Shown here: piece after piece, positions 1 to 13,049 of the stretch
How the letters are laid out: each line of letters begins with the position of its first letter
Position numbering within the stretch: the stretch's first letter is position 1
Notes under the pieces: model-generated
What the model was told of the DNA's origin: nothing
Databases searched by the model: none
The model's input: the letters and a program-made list of their open reading frames with translations, nothing else
NCBI RefSeq assembly: GCF_033958435.1
Contig: NC_134138.1
Location: forward strand, 188,825,298 to 188,889,297
Direction of reading: 5' to 3'
Source of the DNA: Carettochelys insculpta
Lineage: Eukaryota; Chordata; Testudines; Carettochelyidae
DNA: 64,000 nt
Translations under genes and position numbers: made by a program

Positions 1-1144
1 TCTGTCTGAGTTTGAAAGAGAAAGTATATGTAAATATTTGTAGTATAAAATTTAATCCTATGATATTCTGGATCAGCTAGAATTTATTAGTATTTGACAC
101 TTAGTTTCTGGACTGCTGCTTCTGTAGTTCAGATGCACAAATAAATCATTTTTGTGGGAAAATGTATTCAAATGAAGGCTCTTGCATGCATAAAGCTCAC
201 TGAAGTCAAGTACTATACTACTCCCACAAAATATTTTAGCTGCTAAAGCTAATAGTGAATCTGTGTCTCTATATGCAATAACACATGACAAGTTACTAAG
301 CAACTGCATGATCCAGATGCAGTGGGAGGCAGAAAGCAGCTGGTCACTTATTATCAATCAGTGGAAAAGTAAAGATCCTCCTGTAAAATTGTTTCTTCTG
401 TCTGTAGTGTTGTTTTTTTCTGTCATACCCCTCACTAAGTGACCTTGCAGGTTTTTTTCTAAACATTTTATTTAAGATACTAAAATCAAATATTTAAGTG
501 ATGCCAGGTTTCAGGATTCTCACCATTAATTTTGTAGATTGTTAGGAAATGATTATGCAGTACTACATGGAAAACTGTTCTACAGCTTTGCATCAATGTG
601 TGTAGCTACACAATATGGTATGGATGTAGTCTCCCTTTAATTGTGGCTTGTAGGTGTGCACACCCTATCTGCTGCTGCCAGTGGTGTGATGTGTAGACAG
701 TACTACACACTTTCCCTCCATATAGAAATGTGAAAATAACGTTAAGGTTTTAAAATTAAGTACTCAGACTAGGAATGCCTAACTTAAGGTTGTTTCTAAA
801 TCCTTAACTTTCAAACTGTGGGTGTGCAAGATTCTGTCTATATTAACTATTTCTTGTTACAAGTAATTTGTGTATTCCAGTGACATGAAGAAAAGAGACT
901 TGTGGCTCCACTCAAGTATTTTGAACACTAATGTTTTCTAAGTGGTATCTGCTGCTCTTAACACGAAGTTTGTATATGTCCAATATAATTGCCATAGCAT
1001 TTGTTAATTTTGAGTTATATTTGCTAGACTGTATGTCCTGACAAAGCAGAGAAACATGCTTTTATTGCTGCAGGTGTCATTGTCTAATTCCATATGTGAG
1101 CTGGGCAGTGTAAAAGGCATAGCTGTTATCTCCTGTCTCTTGCA
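1..1144. other. Non-coding DNA, nothing recognised
   Basis: AT-rich sequence with only short chance ORFs. No repeat ends, splice structure or RNA gene could be supported. Confidence 0.6.
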
Positions 1145-1577
1145 AGCTGTGTATACACTAGCCCAAATCTTTGAAATGGCCATTTGCATGGCCATTTCGA
1201 AGACTACTATTGAGGCATTGAAATGCATATTCAGCTCTTCATTAGCATGCCACCAGCCGTGGCTCTTTGAAATTCCTGCTTTTTGCTGCTGCGCGGCTCA
1301 TCCAGACGGGTCCTTTTTGAAAGGACCCTGCCAACTTCTAAATCTCCTTATTTCCCTCTGTTCATAGGAATAAGGGGACTTCGAAGTTCCTGGGGTCCTT
1401 TTGAAAAGGACCCCTGTCTGGACGAGTCACGTGGCAGCGAAAAGCAGCAATTTGGAAGAGCCGCGGCTGGCGGCATGCTAATGAGGTGCTGAATATGCAT
1501 TTCAGCGCCTCATTAGTAATCTTCAAAATGGCTATTTGCATGGCCATTTTGAAGATTTGGGCAGTGTAGACGTAGCC
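1145..1577. mobile_element. Palindromic non-autonomous DNA transposon (GGCT-end family), copy 1
   Basis: The left end reads agctgtgtatacactagc and the right end ctgtgtagacgtagcc-like, so the two ends are inverted copies of the consensus GGCTRYGTCTACACT. The arms are also complementary further in: the motif ggccatttgcatggccattt occurs near the left end and again near the right end, and 'cctcattag'/'ctaatgagg' pairs flank the middle. The centre has the hairpin-like ggtcctttttgaaaggaccc. There is no coding capacity. It belongs with the copies at 5825 and 62981. No clean target duplication is visible (gca on the left, tgg on the right), so the exact ends may be off by a few bases. Confidence 0.8.
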
Positions 1578-4500
1578 TGGCAGCGTGTACACTGGTTTGC
1601 AGTGGTGGATAACTGTGCAGTGAATGAGGTACAGGGTACATTAAAGAGGGAGCATAAAAATAAATTTAATACCAATCAGCTGATGCTACTCAGTTCTCCT
1701 TGGGTAGCCAGGACTGAACATTGAATGACTCAGAGCACCACAGCCGTCCTCGTTAAACATATATGCATATGAATACATCTTTTGCAGTCCTGGTGCATTG
1801 CACCTTCATGCCTTGTGTGACAATCTAGATGCAACCACACAATCATAACCCACATGCACTTATTAATTAAAAATTATACTTACTGTGGAAGCCATCTCAT
1901 ATAGAAGCCATTTCACATCCCTTACTTCTGCAGACACACAAGAGCCTGTCCTTTCCTTGACCTGTTTGGGAATGGTTGGGAGGATGAGCTCTATGGAATG
2001 TGTTAATGAACTGTTTGAAGTTGGGGATCCAGCTCCCTAGTACCTGTTTTTCCTTGCTGATAGTGGTTTCTCTTTGGAAAGTGATTTACGATTCTCTAAC
2101 TAATTGCCTCTGACACTGGGCTTGTTTATGTAAGGGTATAAAATACTAGAGTTAGCTGCATCAAGCAGCCTTGCTGGACCTGGTTTTACTAGTGTCCAGT
2201 TTGGCTCATCTGTTGCCTTACTGAATTCAGTAAAGCTGAATGTTAGCCGCATAAACTTAGAGAAGTGTTGTGCTTCAACATTACCTTTGTGTTTCCAAGC
2301 CTGGAAGTCATAAGAGATAGTATGATGGAAGAGAACATCTCCTTAACCTAGTTATTGTCCTGTGAGCAACTCTGGGGAAGTGCTGGGAATGGTGGCTGTT
2401 CAGGATGATGATAGAGATCTATGGGCTGTACATGGTCAAAGGGGAGTAGAGTAGAAATGCTGATGTATCTTCATGAGTGGAGTGTAGATGCAGTGTTAAA
2501 TGACTTACAAGGAGGGTTTTAAAGTCAGAAATGGGAATGATGTGTCAAAGTTCCATTTGCATCTTTGAAAATCTCCCCCTAATTTCTTATTCCCTTGCTT
2601 GTGTGGATCGCTTTTCTTTGTTAGGATATACAGTCTAGCAAACTTACATAAAAATTCACAATTGTTTTTGTGGGAATTATAATGGACGTATACAGATTTT
2701 GTGTTCAGAGCAGCTGACATCTCATGACACCTGTTGAAACATTAGTATTCAAATTACTTTAGAGGAGTCATAATAAATTCTCTAGCCTCGTGTCATTGGG
2801 TTACACAATTCCTTGTAGCAAGACTTTTGAGTTAAAACTGACCTAGCTGCTGAAACTCAATAAATGAGTCAAATCATCAGAGACTTCAATCTATATCACT
2901 TAATCATTTTGGTGGTTTTTTTTGGTTATTGCTACTGACAGTATCTTTGCCTCTTAGCTAAAATAAAATGAGGTTGAGCTACATCTCTCATCCAGAAAAT
3001 TATAAATGTTTCTGTGTCAGTAGGGAGGGAAGTGGAATCCAGGAAGACTGTTTGAGAACTTAGGTCTTTTCCCATCTTTATGGATCCTACTGCATGCCTT
3101 CTCTCTTTGTTTAGGATTAGCTGATACTTGCAGGACATACTGCAATTTAGAGATCTGCAAAGCTCCTGTGCTTACCCACAGACCAGTAGCACAGAGGCTG
3201 TTAACCATTTCCTTATGTGATAGTTGGGCATTCACGAGGTTGCATGTAATTTATCTCTAAATTTGAGCTGTTAGGTAGAAAAGTTCCTACTGGAAAAAGA
3301 AATAGCATTTATCCATTGGGGTGGAAGCAAGTTGATGAATCATACCACTTAGGGCTTTGCAATATTAACCAGAGCATGGTAACTATCTCCTCATAGAATT
3401 TGGTTGTTAGGTGGAGCTGAGATAATGTTTGTCCATGACACGTCAAGCCAACCTCTCTGCAAAAATGAGCTGCTCAAGAAATGTGAAAATACAGATCTAT
3501 GAATAACGAAGTTAAGAAAATAGACAGCAATTAATTTCACACTTAATAACATCCTTAAAATTAGAATTGACCATTTCATATGCAATGTCTGTAGTTATTA
3601 AATCTGAAGTAGCTTATTTAATTTATCACTATTAGTATATCAGGAGTGTGGGGGTGTCTTTACTTTGATTCCATGTTGCTTAATGAAAGAAGATGTTGGC
3701 TGTGATTGTTTGCTTGTTTGCAGAAACATGATACTGATAATAGGATGAATGTACCAAATATTTTATTTTTTGCATAATCCTATTATTTTTCTGAATTGTT
3801 ACTAATTAGGAAAAAAAAGATGAAAACACCAGATGAACATTCAATATGTTTCTCCTTAATTACAGTATAAGCCACGGCCATTTTCAGAAAATATTCTGAA
3901 AGGATAAACAACTCTGTAGAAAAGCCTATTTTTTAAATAATTTTTGCAGGGAGATTAAAACATTTGGCTTTGCAGCCTGTTTTCATCATGGGGTTTAACA
4001 GAAACAGATATGGATCTTCTGTTGCTTTTGTACATCAGTAGTCTGAAACTATATAAACTGGAATTTGCTGTATAATAGAAAACTGATTTACTTTGCAAGA
4101 AGAGAATGGTCTGAAAATAAATCTTATGCTCAATATAGAAATGATTATCAGTATTAGGTGCTTTATCATTGCAGTAAGTTCCATTAGGGATGAATTTGTT
4201 CTGCTGGTGTGTGTGTGGTGTTGGTTTTTTTTTTTTTTTTGAAAAAGCTTTGATTCCCTCACCCCCACCAAAATTAACTGAAACCCTAAGAGCAGTTTTA
4301 GACAACTGGATGATTTGACCAACACACAACTGCCTCTTGAACAGTTTATATATCAAGGCTGCTGCAATCAGTTACTTGTTTTATGTTAGGATCTCTAGCT
4401 TCTCAGCAATAACGTATGTACCCGCTATTTCTAATGGAAGGAGCGATTTCTTGCTTCCCCAGAAGGAGCCCCTTAAAATGGCTACAATGGAGTAAAAGTG

Positions 4501-5824
4501 TGTTTTTGAAATAAAGGTGCAACAGAAGGCTTTTGTTCTAATTTGTGAAGTAAAGGACTATTTTAGCTGTGCTACCACAATGCATCTCTTCATTTCATCC
4601 AGATTCGGAAGTCTATCAGTAATTATTACAAAGCAAGAGCTATGAAGGATCCTCAAAATTTGAGTACATATCACCTACATCTCAACAAAGGCTACACTGT
4701 TGATAAGATGCTCCTTTGCTGAAAGTCAACCACTAAGTCCATCTTAATTCATATTTCTCATTTATTGAGCTTTATTTTCAAGACTGTTCCTCTTTTTTCA
4801 TTGTGATCTCAATTTGATTTTTCTCATCTAATGCTAGGTAAAGGAAATAAAGTAGCATAGTCAGGGTCATTCAAGGAGCTGAGCATTTTGAGCCAAATCT
4901 AGCAAAGCAGTTACACTTATACTAACATTTCAAGATCATGCTTATTCTGAATTAAATTGGAATACTCATATGCTTGAGTGCTCTGCTGATCAGAGAGCTC
5001 AGCATCTTGGAGCATCAAGCCTCAACTGCAGTTACCATAAATTTTACAATTTTGAGGTTGAGAAATATGAAGTATTTTAAAATAAATAAAAGCAGAAATT
5101 AATAAGAACAGGATAAATCTTACACTGCCAACATAATACTATACTTAGCATGTATAAAAATATATTGTCACAATAATCCAGCGAGATCAGAGTTGGGATT
5201 TTAATTTCCATTGAAATCATGGAATCAGGATTGTGCTGCAAAAGATCCATAATAAAAATCTTTAACTTTGCCTAATTACATGTGCTCTTCAATTATGAAC
5301 ATGTGAGGTTTTTAAGGATAATTAAACATTTGGGGCAGTGATAAGCCAGTTTTACTCTTGTGTGAGACTTAGGCCAAAATACACCAAAATCAAAACTTCA
5401 ATTCACATTTTTTTTTAAATGACCTATTACTAAATACCTGACTTTTTCTTCAAACTTTGCAGAAAGATTCTCTTCTACTTTGAGAACAGAAGCTAATTCT
5501 AACACTGAAGTTAGTTTACTACATTGAACAAAACCTGAAAACAGGAATTGCACAAATTTTAACTTTACAGAAAAAGGAAAGGCCTACTGTATAAAACAGC
5601 AAAGGCAACAACTTAAGGAAGTTATTAATGGATGAGAGTACTAAAATTGTAGCATCCTTAACCGCATAAGTAGATCTCTTGGGCCATGTCAAAGGGTGAC
5701 TGACCTCTTTATGGGGGACTGGAACCTATACCACAATTAGCTGACTAAAGTGACAGGACTAAGCGGGGTACAGTGACAGCCTGACAAGCAACTTGACCTC
5801 ATAAAAGGGCAGATAACTCACTGT
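1578..5824. other. Non-coding DNA, nothing recognised
   Basis: Over 4 kb of AT-rich sequence without supportable genes. A poly-T run of about 15 bases lies near 4225-4240. The longest ORFs here (about 130 codons on the minus strand) contain a poly-lysine stretch from this run and have no recognisable domain. Confidence 0.6.
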
Positions 5825-6239
5825 GGCTGTGTCTACACTAGCACCCCCTGCTTTCAAAAGGGGGATGCTAATGAGGTGCTGCAATGAATGTACAGTGCCT
5901 CATCAGCATAATGGCGGCCACAGCACTTCGAAAGTGCCACTTTTGGTCGTGTGTGGGTCGTCTAAACGGGGTCCTTTTTGAAAGGACCCCACACATTTTG
6001 AAATCCTCTTATTCCTATAACAAAATAGGAATAAGGGGATTTTGGAATGTGTGTAGTCCTTTTGAAAATGACCCGATGTAGACAAGCTGTGCGCAAGTGC
6101 GAGTGGCGCTTTTGAAGTGCTGCGGCTGCCATTATGCTAATGAGATGATGCATATTTATTGCAGTGCCTTATTAGCATATCCCAAAGTGTGTCATTAGCA
6201 TCCCCCTTTCAAAAAGGGGTTGCTAGTGTAGACATAGCC
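5825..6239. mobile_element. Palindromic non-autonomous DNA transposon (GGCT-end family), copy 2
   Basis: The terminal inverted repeats read ggctgtgtctacactagc on the left and gctagtgtagacatagcc on the right. The element is flanked by the 3-bp direct repeat tgt (5822-5824 and 6240-6242), which supports the exact ends. The body (415 bp) is a long imperfect palindrome: aaagggggatgctaatgagg near the left mirrors tcattagcatccccctttc near the right, and the centre carries ggggtcctttttgaaagg. No transposase is encoded, so mobilisation would need an enzyme in trans. Confidence 0.88.
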
Positions 6240-6609
6240 TGTGGGAGAGGAACTAAAGGGAGAAAATTGGACTCCTGTCAAAAGCACTAGAAGAGGTTGG
6301 GACTCCAGGAGGAGTGGTCTATCCCAGAACAGAGAGACTTCAAGGTGGCCCAGAAGGCATAAAGCTGAGCCCTGAGGGTGGTCTGAAGAGGAACCTAAGC
6401 AAAATGGAAAATTCTTTCATTACCCTGGAATTGTTTAAGATTTAGTTAGCAATTTGGGTGGAGGGCTAAGCCACATCAGAAACCTCAACTCCAACTCTGA
6501 AGCCACCCATATGGAAGAGGAAACAGAAGAAGGGGTGCTTCTGCAGTGTTATGCGTAGCCAGTAGGGGTTCTATGTGACAGGCATACATATGAGAGGATG
6601 TTAGAAATC

Positions 6610-6712
6610 TTTTTGAAAGCTCATGACCTAATACATTTGTTTATCTCAAAGGTGCTACAGGACTGATTCTTGTTTTTGAAGTTACAGATTAACAGGGCTA
6701 CCCCTCAGACTC
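6610..6712 (+). repeat. Penelope-like element 3'-end fragment
   Basis: The order 'gctcatgacctaata', 'aaggtgctacaggactg', 'tgtttttgaagttacagatt', 'aacagggctacccctcagac' matches the tail seen at the ends of the PLE copies at 15.0-16.7 kb and at 38.9 kb. It is a short, diverged, non-coding tail. Confidence 0.6.
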
Positions 6713-7445
6713 TTCACACTGTACTATACTTCCTCTCACTAATAGGCTTTGTTGAATCACAGAGGAAAGAGTTCTCCTTTAAGCTCTGAAAAAAGGCTTT
6801 ACTGCTAATGGGAGGAATCTTGTATACATTTAGAATATTTCTTGTCTGGCACCCTTGGGACCTGACCAGTGTCAAATGAGAGGATTTTTCCAAACCACAG
6901 GAAGTAAATATTGTCTAGAAGCATTACCAACATTTCCACTGCTTCCTGGGCGCTTAGAAGTCATTTAGGGGTAAATTAGAGCTAAATAACAGCACAGAAT
7001 ACTGAGAGCCAGGTCTGGTGGCTGTAAACATACTTTATGGAACCACGGGGAGTTTGGCCACCCCCAGGATAAGTGGATATCCAGCTAACTAAATCATGCT
7101 GGGTGAAAGTGCCACATTAGGGAACTTCAACCTGTACTATCAATATTATCCAGTATCTCTACCCTATACTGGCTTTAAGATTCGGAAAGTTGACCAGAAG
7201 GATACAAAGGATTTTAATTTACAACTAATGCCTTTTCTCAATTTTAGCAGACTGTTTTATGGCCCATGTTGAACATTTAGACGAAGATAAAGTTGTGATG
7301 ATCCTGGATTAAATTCTGCATAAGATGACTTCTGCCTTTACTTGAGATACATATATTTGATCTAAGGCATGTATCTCCCTGAGATTATATGCCTAAAGTC
7401 CATGTATGAGTCAGATCTCGGAGTTAGTTCCCCGGTAAGAACTTG
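6713..7445. other. Non-coding DNA, nothing recognised
   Basis: No ORF, repeat ends or RNA gene could be supported. Around 6835-7030 and 10800-10930 there are similar short stretches ('tgagagccaggtctggtgg', 'gcacagaatactgag'), so parts of the two regions appear related. Confidence 0.5.
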
Positions 7446-8430
7446 GGGACAGCGGTTAAGTTTTATCCCTATTCCTTTGTCACAAATGTAACCCTTCTAC
7501 TGGAAGGAGTTGGAAGCAACCAGGGCTGGGTTCAACATCTAGGGGTTCCTTTTCATCCATCTCACACAGAACCAGCTCAAGCCCCCATACAGTAGCCTGG
7601 GAACTTCACACACCCCTGGGCACCTCAGAGAGGCAATGCTTCCCTACTCACAAGAACAGAGTTTGAGCATAGAAAAGAGCTTTTAATAAAAGAGGCAGAA
7701 AGGTCAATTAGCATAAGCTTGGGAAAATACCACACCCAGAGTTTATAACCATCCTTCAAGTAAATGTCCCAGCTCAAATGCATTGAGCAATGTCCTTGAC
7801 CTCTCAGGCGCACCAGTCCAATACTGTAAACAGCCAATCCACACACCCAACTTTCTCCGCACCCCAATTCCAATGCCCCACTTACAACTTGTCCAGTCCA
7901 TGCAGGCACTGACACCTCACGCTGATGCATTCCTTCGTGGACCTGACACAATGCCACCTTTGCGCTGGTCCAGCATTCTGCTTGCTCCTACCGGCCGGCA
8001 GCCGGTCGCACTGGCTGTCCGTCTGTCCACTGCTCCTCCTTCCAGCTGTCTGCTGCTCCTCCTACCGGCTGTCCGCAGGTCACGCTGTCCGTCCATCCAC
8101 TGCTGCTCCTACCCACCATCCAGCAGTCATGCCATCCATCAGCTGCTGCTCCTACCAGCCAGCCACGCCTTCTGCCTGCCGCTGTGGATTTGGCCTGAGG
8201 CAAAACCCTGTGATTTCAGCTCTTAGTAGCCTTATCTGTCACCCTGTGATTTCTGCTCACAGCATTTACCAAGGTAGAGTCTCATACAAGATATAAATGC
8301 TAATATCTAGCTCTATCTTTTTAACAGGTAGGGAGAGCTAGTCAAACCAGGCTTATAGCTATGTGGCCAAGGTACTTAACTAGCTGATTCACCCCCATAC
8401 CTCTCCTCTTCTGCTTTACAATGCTTTAAA
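7446..8430 (-). repeat. Possible LTR-like repeat with C/T-rich degenerate tandem section
   Basis: The region changes base composition sharply from its AT-rich surroundings. About 7980-8170 is made of related units rich in 'gctgtccgtc', 'tccactgctgctcctacc' and 'ccatccatcagctgctg', a degenerate minisatellite with units of roughly 60 bases. On the minus strand an ATTAAA polyadenylation-like signal lies near 7685. The layout would fit an old solo LTR on the minus strand, but no clean TG...CA ends or target duplication were found. The ORFs of 110-147 codons here are products of the low-complexity repeats and have no known domain. Confidence 0.3.
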
Positions 8431-8611
8431 CCAGGGGAGCCCTGTGTAATACATGTCTTATGCAGTTATGATGACCTACCCTGTCCCCCACAATGACTTG
8501 GAGCATTGGTGAGATTTCACAATTCTTATACTGAGTATTAGCGTAAATTGTAATTTTACAACAATGTGTTAACAATAGACAAAATCTAATTGGCTCTTTG
8601 CTACCCATCAG

Positions 8612-8910
8612 GCTTTGTTTGCAAGGTATCACGTATGCACACCTTTGCATTCTCATGCAAATGATCTCTGGGAGACATGTTCCTCCCAAGTATCAGACGG
8701 GTAGCCGTGTTAGTCTGGATCTGCAAAAGCAACGAGGGGTCCTGTGACACCTTATAGACTAACAGAAATGTACGAGCATAAGCTTTCGTGGGCAAAGTCT
8801 ATTTGTCTATGATATTTCTCCCAGTCTTCAGCAAGGTATCACATATGCACACCTTTGCATTCTCATGCAAATGATATCTGGGAGATATGTTCCTCCCAGC
8901 CTTCAGCAGC
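8612..8910. repeat. Tandem duplication of an ~80-bp unit, first copy interrupted
   Basis: The stretch gcaaggtatcacgtatgcac...tgttcctccca (8619-8688) recurs as gcaaggtatcacatatgcac...tgttcctccca (8831-8899) with a few substitutions. Between them sits a PLE end fragment followed by 'tttctcccagtcttca', the missing end of the first unit. So a tandem duplication existed first and its first unit was then split at 'ctccca', which appears on both sides as a possible target duplication. Confidence 0.65.
8690..8812 (-). repeat. Penelope-like element 3'-end fragment (minus strand)
   Basis: It reads 'gggtagccgtgttagtctgg', 'ggtcctgtgacaccttatag', 'actaacagaaatg', 'cataagctttcgtgggcaaa', the reverse complement of the tail on the PLE copies in this window. 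It is inserted within the first unit of the local tandem duplication. Confidence 0.65.
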
Positions 8911-10933
8911 ATTGAGTTCCTGCTGGCACATTCCTTACACAAATAACTGATCACACTTCTCTTTCTGTTGACTTTTTAATGTTTCATTTTTTACCTTTAC
9001 TGATCTGGTATGCTCCTTTCCACCTCCCTCAAGGAAGGCTGATGGTATGGCAAGCATTCAGGCAAAACACATCTAGTTTAATTCAAATAATTGGTGTATT
9101 TTTGGCAGACGGATGCTTATAAAAAGACTCTCACTATGGCAGTGATCCCAAGTGGGAAAGCGGAAGGGACCAAATGGTTTAATTAATCCTCCTTTTGCAT
9201 TATTTAAAAATCATCCAACAACTTAGAAAATGCAAATTGCAAGTAACAGGCCTGCCTCTTTTGAAGTAAAAACACAAACATTTAGCATGTTTTTTGACCA
9301 TTATGGATCATCTAGTGTGGCCTACAAAATAAAGGACAGAGAATTATGCAAAGTGATTATTGCATCAAAACAACAAAGTTATTTCTTAATATTATTCTAC
9401 TAATTATGGTAGTGCCAAGAGATCAACTGAAAAGAGGTCTCCTTTTTAACAGGTGTTGTACAGAGTCACTAGATGGCTCTGCCCAGAAGAACAAAAAAGT
9501 GGGAGGGGGGAGAAGAGAGAGAATATAAGGAAAATTAACAATATGATTGTAGCAAATGTCATGTTGGCTCATTTTGGGATGGGGGAGGTTTTGATAGGAC
9601 ATTTACTAAAGGGAAAGACAAGAGGTGAAGAAAATAAATCTTCTACTTTCCTGCCCTTTAGAAAATTTTAGGAATTTTGAAAAAATTTCCATATTGGTTC
9701 AAGATGAAACCAAGACCATTGAATGTTGATATTTTATGTATGTGTATATATAAATTGGAGAGAGATAACCGGCCTATCAGAGTCTCACTAAATATTAATT
9801 TTGTATATAAAATAGAATAAGTCCAGTAGGGGAGACTGAGACAAAGTCTATAGCATGGTAATTAGGGTACTGTTATGGGATGGGGTAACATAGTTGCAGT
9901 ATTTGAACATGAGTCTCTTACATACCCATTGAATAATGGGGCCATGACCTACACTGTTCTACAGTGGTATGCTCTAGCAGCTCATGTTGCCTTACCCACA
10001 CCAATTCCATGCAGGCCCTGACAACCTTCATGCAATGAAGAGGTGTATTCCCACCAAAAAAAAAAAATCAGTTTTGACAAATCAGTGTTTTCTGACAACA
10101 GACTTCCACCTCAAATCTCCTGATCTAGAAAAGACATACACAAACATCTTTGGCTACCAGTTCCAACTGTTGAGTCAAGACACTACTGTGCCAGAGTGCT
10201 TAGAACTAACTACAGAACCAGCACTCTGGTCACTTAAGTCTAATTAGTTTCTCAAGAAGAAGGGCCTGATTGATGGAAGCTGAGGCTAATCAGTAGACCA
10301 GTCTGAGCTGGGGACGATAACAAGCTTATTAACCCATTAAAGAAAGAGTAGAAAGGCAAATAAGAAGCATGTGTAAAGGCAGAAGGAGAAAGAGATGGTA
10401 GCAGGATCAGGGTAAAGAGAAGAGATTGTTTTTACCTGTCAGAAGGAGAGGCTATTTGTCACAGTAAACAGAGTTGTTGTATGGGTCCTTAAGGACATAT
10501 TGACGTAACACAAATAAACTAAACGATAGAGATGTTAGAGCTGTTTGTATGGGAATACAGCAGTAGGGGACTGTGTCTTGTCACATCTGTTTGTGGCATT
10601 GTAATTTTCTTGTGATATCATAAATGTGGTTGAGATAACCTCCTTACTAGTGTAGGGGGATCTAGAAGCTTGAATTTCAGGGTGAAAGCTCGTATTAACA
10701 TGTAAATATCTTCTATGAAAGTAAAAGCAAAACTATTAATGACAAAATCTTTGCTAAATCTACATATTACAGATTCAATCTCTCCCTAATGCTCCCTGAC
10801 TGGTGCCAAACAAGAGAATTTGCTGGACCATGGATATCAATATTGTCTAGTACATTACTAGCGCTTCCACTGCTTACTGAGCTCTTAGACATTTAGGGGT
10901 AAATTACAGCTAATTCACAGCACAGAACACTGA
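8911..10933. other. Non-coding DNA, nothing recognised
   Basis: AT-rich, with only short ORFs without domains. No repeat boundary was identified. Confidence 0.55.
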
Positions 10934-11311
10934 GGCTGTGTCTACACTTGCATTCTCTTTTGAGAGAGACATTCAAATGAGGAAATCAAAAATGCAAACG
11001 AGGTGCTGATTTACATATCTGCCACCTCATTTGCATATTCTTATTTCAAAAGAAGAAAAGCAGTGTAGATGCAGCTCTTTTGAAAGTAACCTGATCTTCA
11101 AAAGAACTCTTCTTCCCATATTTTTGGAGAAGAAGGGTTCTTTTGAAGATGGGGTTTACTTTTAAAAGAGCTGCATCTATACTGCTTTTCTTCTTTTGAA
11201 AGAAGAATATGCAAATAATACATCAAATATGTAAATCTGCACCTCATTTGCATTTTGATTTCCTCATTTGCATGCCTCTTTCATAAGTGCAATGCTTGTA
11301 TAGACCCAGCC
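10934..11311. mobile_element. Palindromic non-autonomous DNA transposon (GGCT-end family), copy 3
   Basis: The ends are ggctgtgtctacacttgc and gcttgtatagacccagcc, flanked by the 3-bp direct repeat tga (10931-10933 and 11312-11314). The 378-bp body is a near-complete palindrome: 'aagaagaaaagcagtgtaga' on the left mirrors 'atactgcttttcttctt' on the right, with the fold point near 11130 ('gaactcttcttcccat' against 'gaagaagggttctttt'). Its interior differs from copies 1 and 2, so it represents a different subfamily with the same ends. Confidence 0.88.
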
Positions 11312-11789
11312 TGACCGTCAGGATGGAGGGCTGTAAATAAACTTTATGGGACCATGGGAAACTTGATCACACCCACGCTAAGTGGTCATCTGACTAACTA
11401 AGATCATGCCATATGACCCCAGTCAAGAGAGGTTCAATCTATACCTCTTTCCATCTCACTGACTATCGAGTCTGTTTATTTCTGTGATGATTGTTTGGGT
11501 TCCAGAACTGCATGTATAATATTGTGTTTTGTTCTGTGTCTTTAGGGTTACATGTGCAAAACATTGGCAAACAGCTCTACTGTAGAGCTCAGATCCATTT
11601 AAGTCACAGTACACTTACGTTGATAACTTCTGCTAATAAAGATTTATAGTATGAACACACTCAGCTGTGTCCTTAGTGATCCTCACAGAATTTCAGATCT
11701 CATGACTGAAGTACATATGGACAATAACCCTGTGCTAGTCCTCTGTCAAATGGCAGCTACACTTCACATCACCAGTGTTCTGATTTTGA
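11312..11789. other. Non-coding DNA, nothing recognised
   Basis: About 480 bases without a supportable gene or repeat end. Confidence 0.5.
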
Positions 11790-13045
11790 CTTTCATTCAT
11801 TCATTCGTGCCATGCTGATTAGTGTAGGCGATCATGGCCCTCCACCCTGTCTATTATGAGTACTCAGGCGCATCTCCACAGTACTGTGACAATGCAACCT
11901 TGGAGTGATACTATCCAATATTTTCTCACGTTGTCTACCTTGTCCTCACTTTCCATTGTACTTTCCTGTTGTCACTAAATTTTCAAGTGCAGACTTTAAG
12001 TATATGGCCTATAAATTTTGAGTGCTATGTTCTTATCCTATTTAACAGTATACTTTTGCTGTTGGCTTCATTTAAGACAGACTCATTCATCCTTTTGGTC
12101 ATCCATGAGATGCACAACATCCTTCTTAAAAACCACATTTCTGTGGCTTCAACGTACTTCTCATCTTGTTTACAGATAGTCCATGATTCACATCCATACA
12201 TGAGGACTGGTTCTACATAACATCACAGCCCTCTTTTCCTTATCTCCAGTGATAAAGATCTGTTTGTGAGAATGCTTCTCATTTTCTGAAATGCTGCTTT
12301 TGCTTGAGCGATTCTGCATTTCACTTCAGTTAAACACCTACCATCGGACGTGATATAGGATCCTAAGTACTTGAATATAGTCACTTGACAAAGAACTGTT
12401 CCATTTGCTAGTACCTCACATGTTGGCAGTACCTTTGTCTTGGTAATACTTCCATTACTTCCATCTTCGAGATGTTCAGCTTGAGTCTCTTCAGCTCGCT
12501 TTCTTTATTCACAATGTTAACCAGTTCCTGAAGATCTTTTTCACTTTCTGCTATTTAAAACAGTATCATCTGAATACCTCAGGTCGTTGATGTTACATCC
12601 TCCAATGTTTAATCCTGGCAGACCTTCTATTTTGCGCATTATTCTTTCATTGTACAAGTTAGAGATCAGGTGAAAGAACACAACCTTGTTTTACTCCTCC
12701 TTTTATCTTCACATATCTGCTAATGATGGCTGATGGCTGCTGTTTGTTCCCACTAGATGTTTTTAATTATTCTCAAATCCTTCCCATCTATATCCAGTTC
12801 TTTCAACAGTTTCATCTTTTCTTCACGTTTTACTCTGTTGAATGCTTTCTCATAGTCGATGAAGCACAAATCTATGTCCTTTTGAACTTCCAGTGCTCTT
12901 TCGATTAATGACCTTAAAATGTAGATTGTTACCAGTACCTCTGTCTTTCACAAATCCACATTGTTCATCAGAGATCTCAGACTGTATTTGATTTCGAATC
13001 CGGTCCATAATAATCTTATAATAATAAAGGTTTGGAAATTCTCTC
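11790..13045 (-). pseudogene. Non-LTR retrotransposon (LINE) reverse transcriptase, 3' segment
   Basis: Read on the minus strand, the segment starts near 13047 with a peptide containing 'RIRNQIQSEISDEQCGFVKD', the region just before RT motif A in many LINEs. With frame changes it continues through 'EKDLQELVNIVNKESE' and 'YGC'-like blocks towards a C-terminal region that contains 'MRSTLKPQKCGF'. It ends near 11795 in a short (GAAT)n tract, the likely 3' tail. Several stops and frameshifts make it non-functional. The matching N-terminal half lies next to it in the opposite orientation at 13050-14005. The clade was not determined. Confidence 0.75.
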
Positions 13046-13049
13046 ATAT

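Noticed and set aside
7625..8296. ORFs of 110-147 codons in the C/T-rich region
   Set aside because: They translate a degenerate minisatellite (Ser/Pro/Leu/Cys repeats) and do not look like real proteins.
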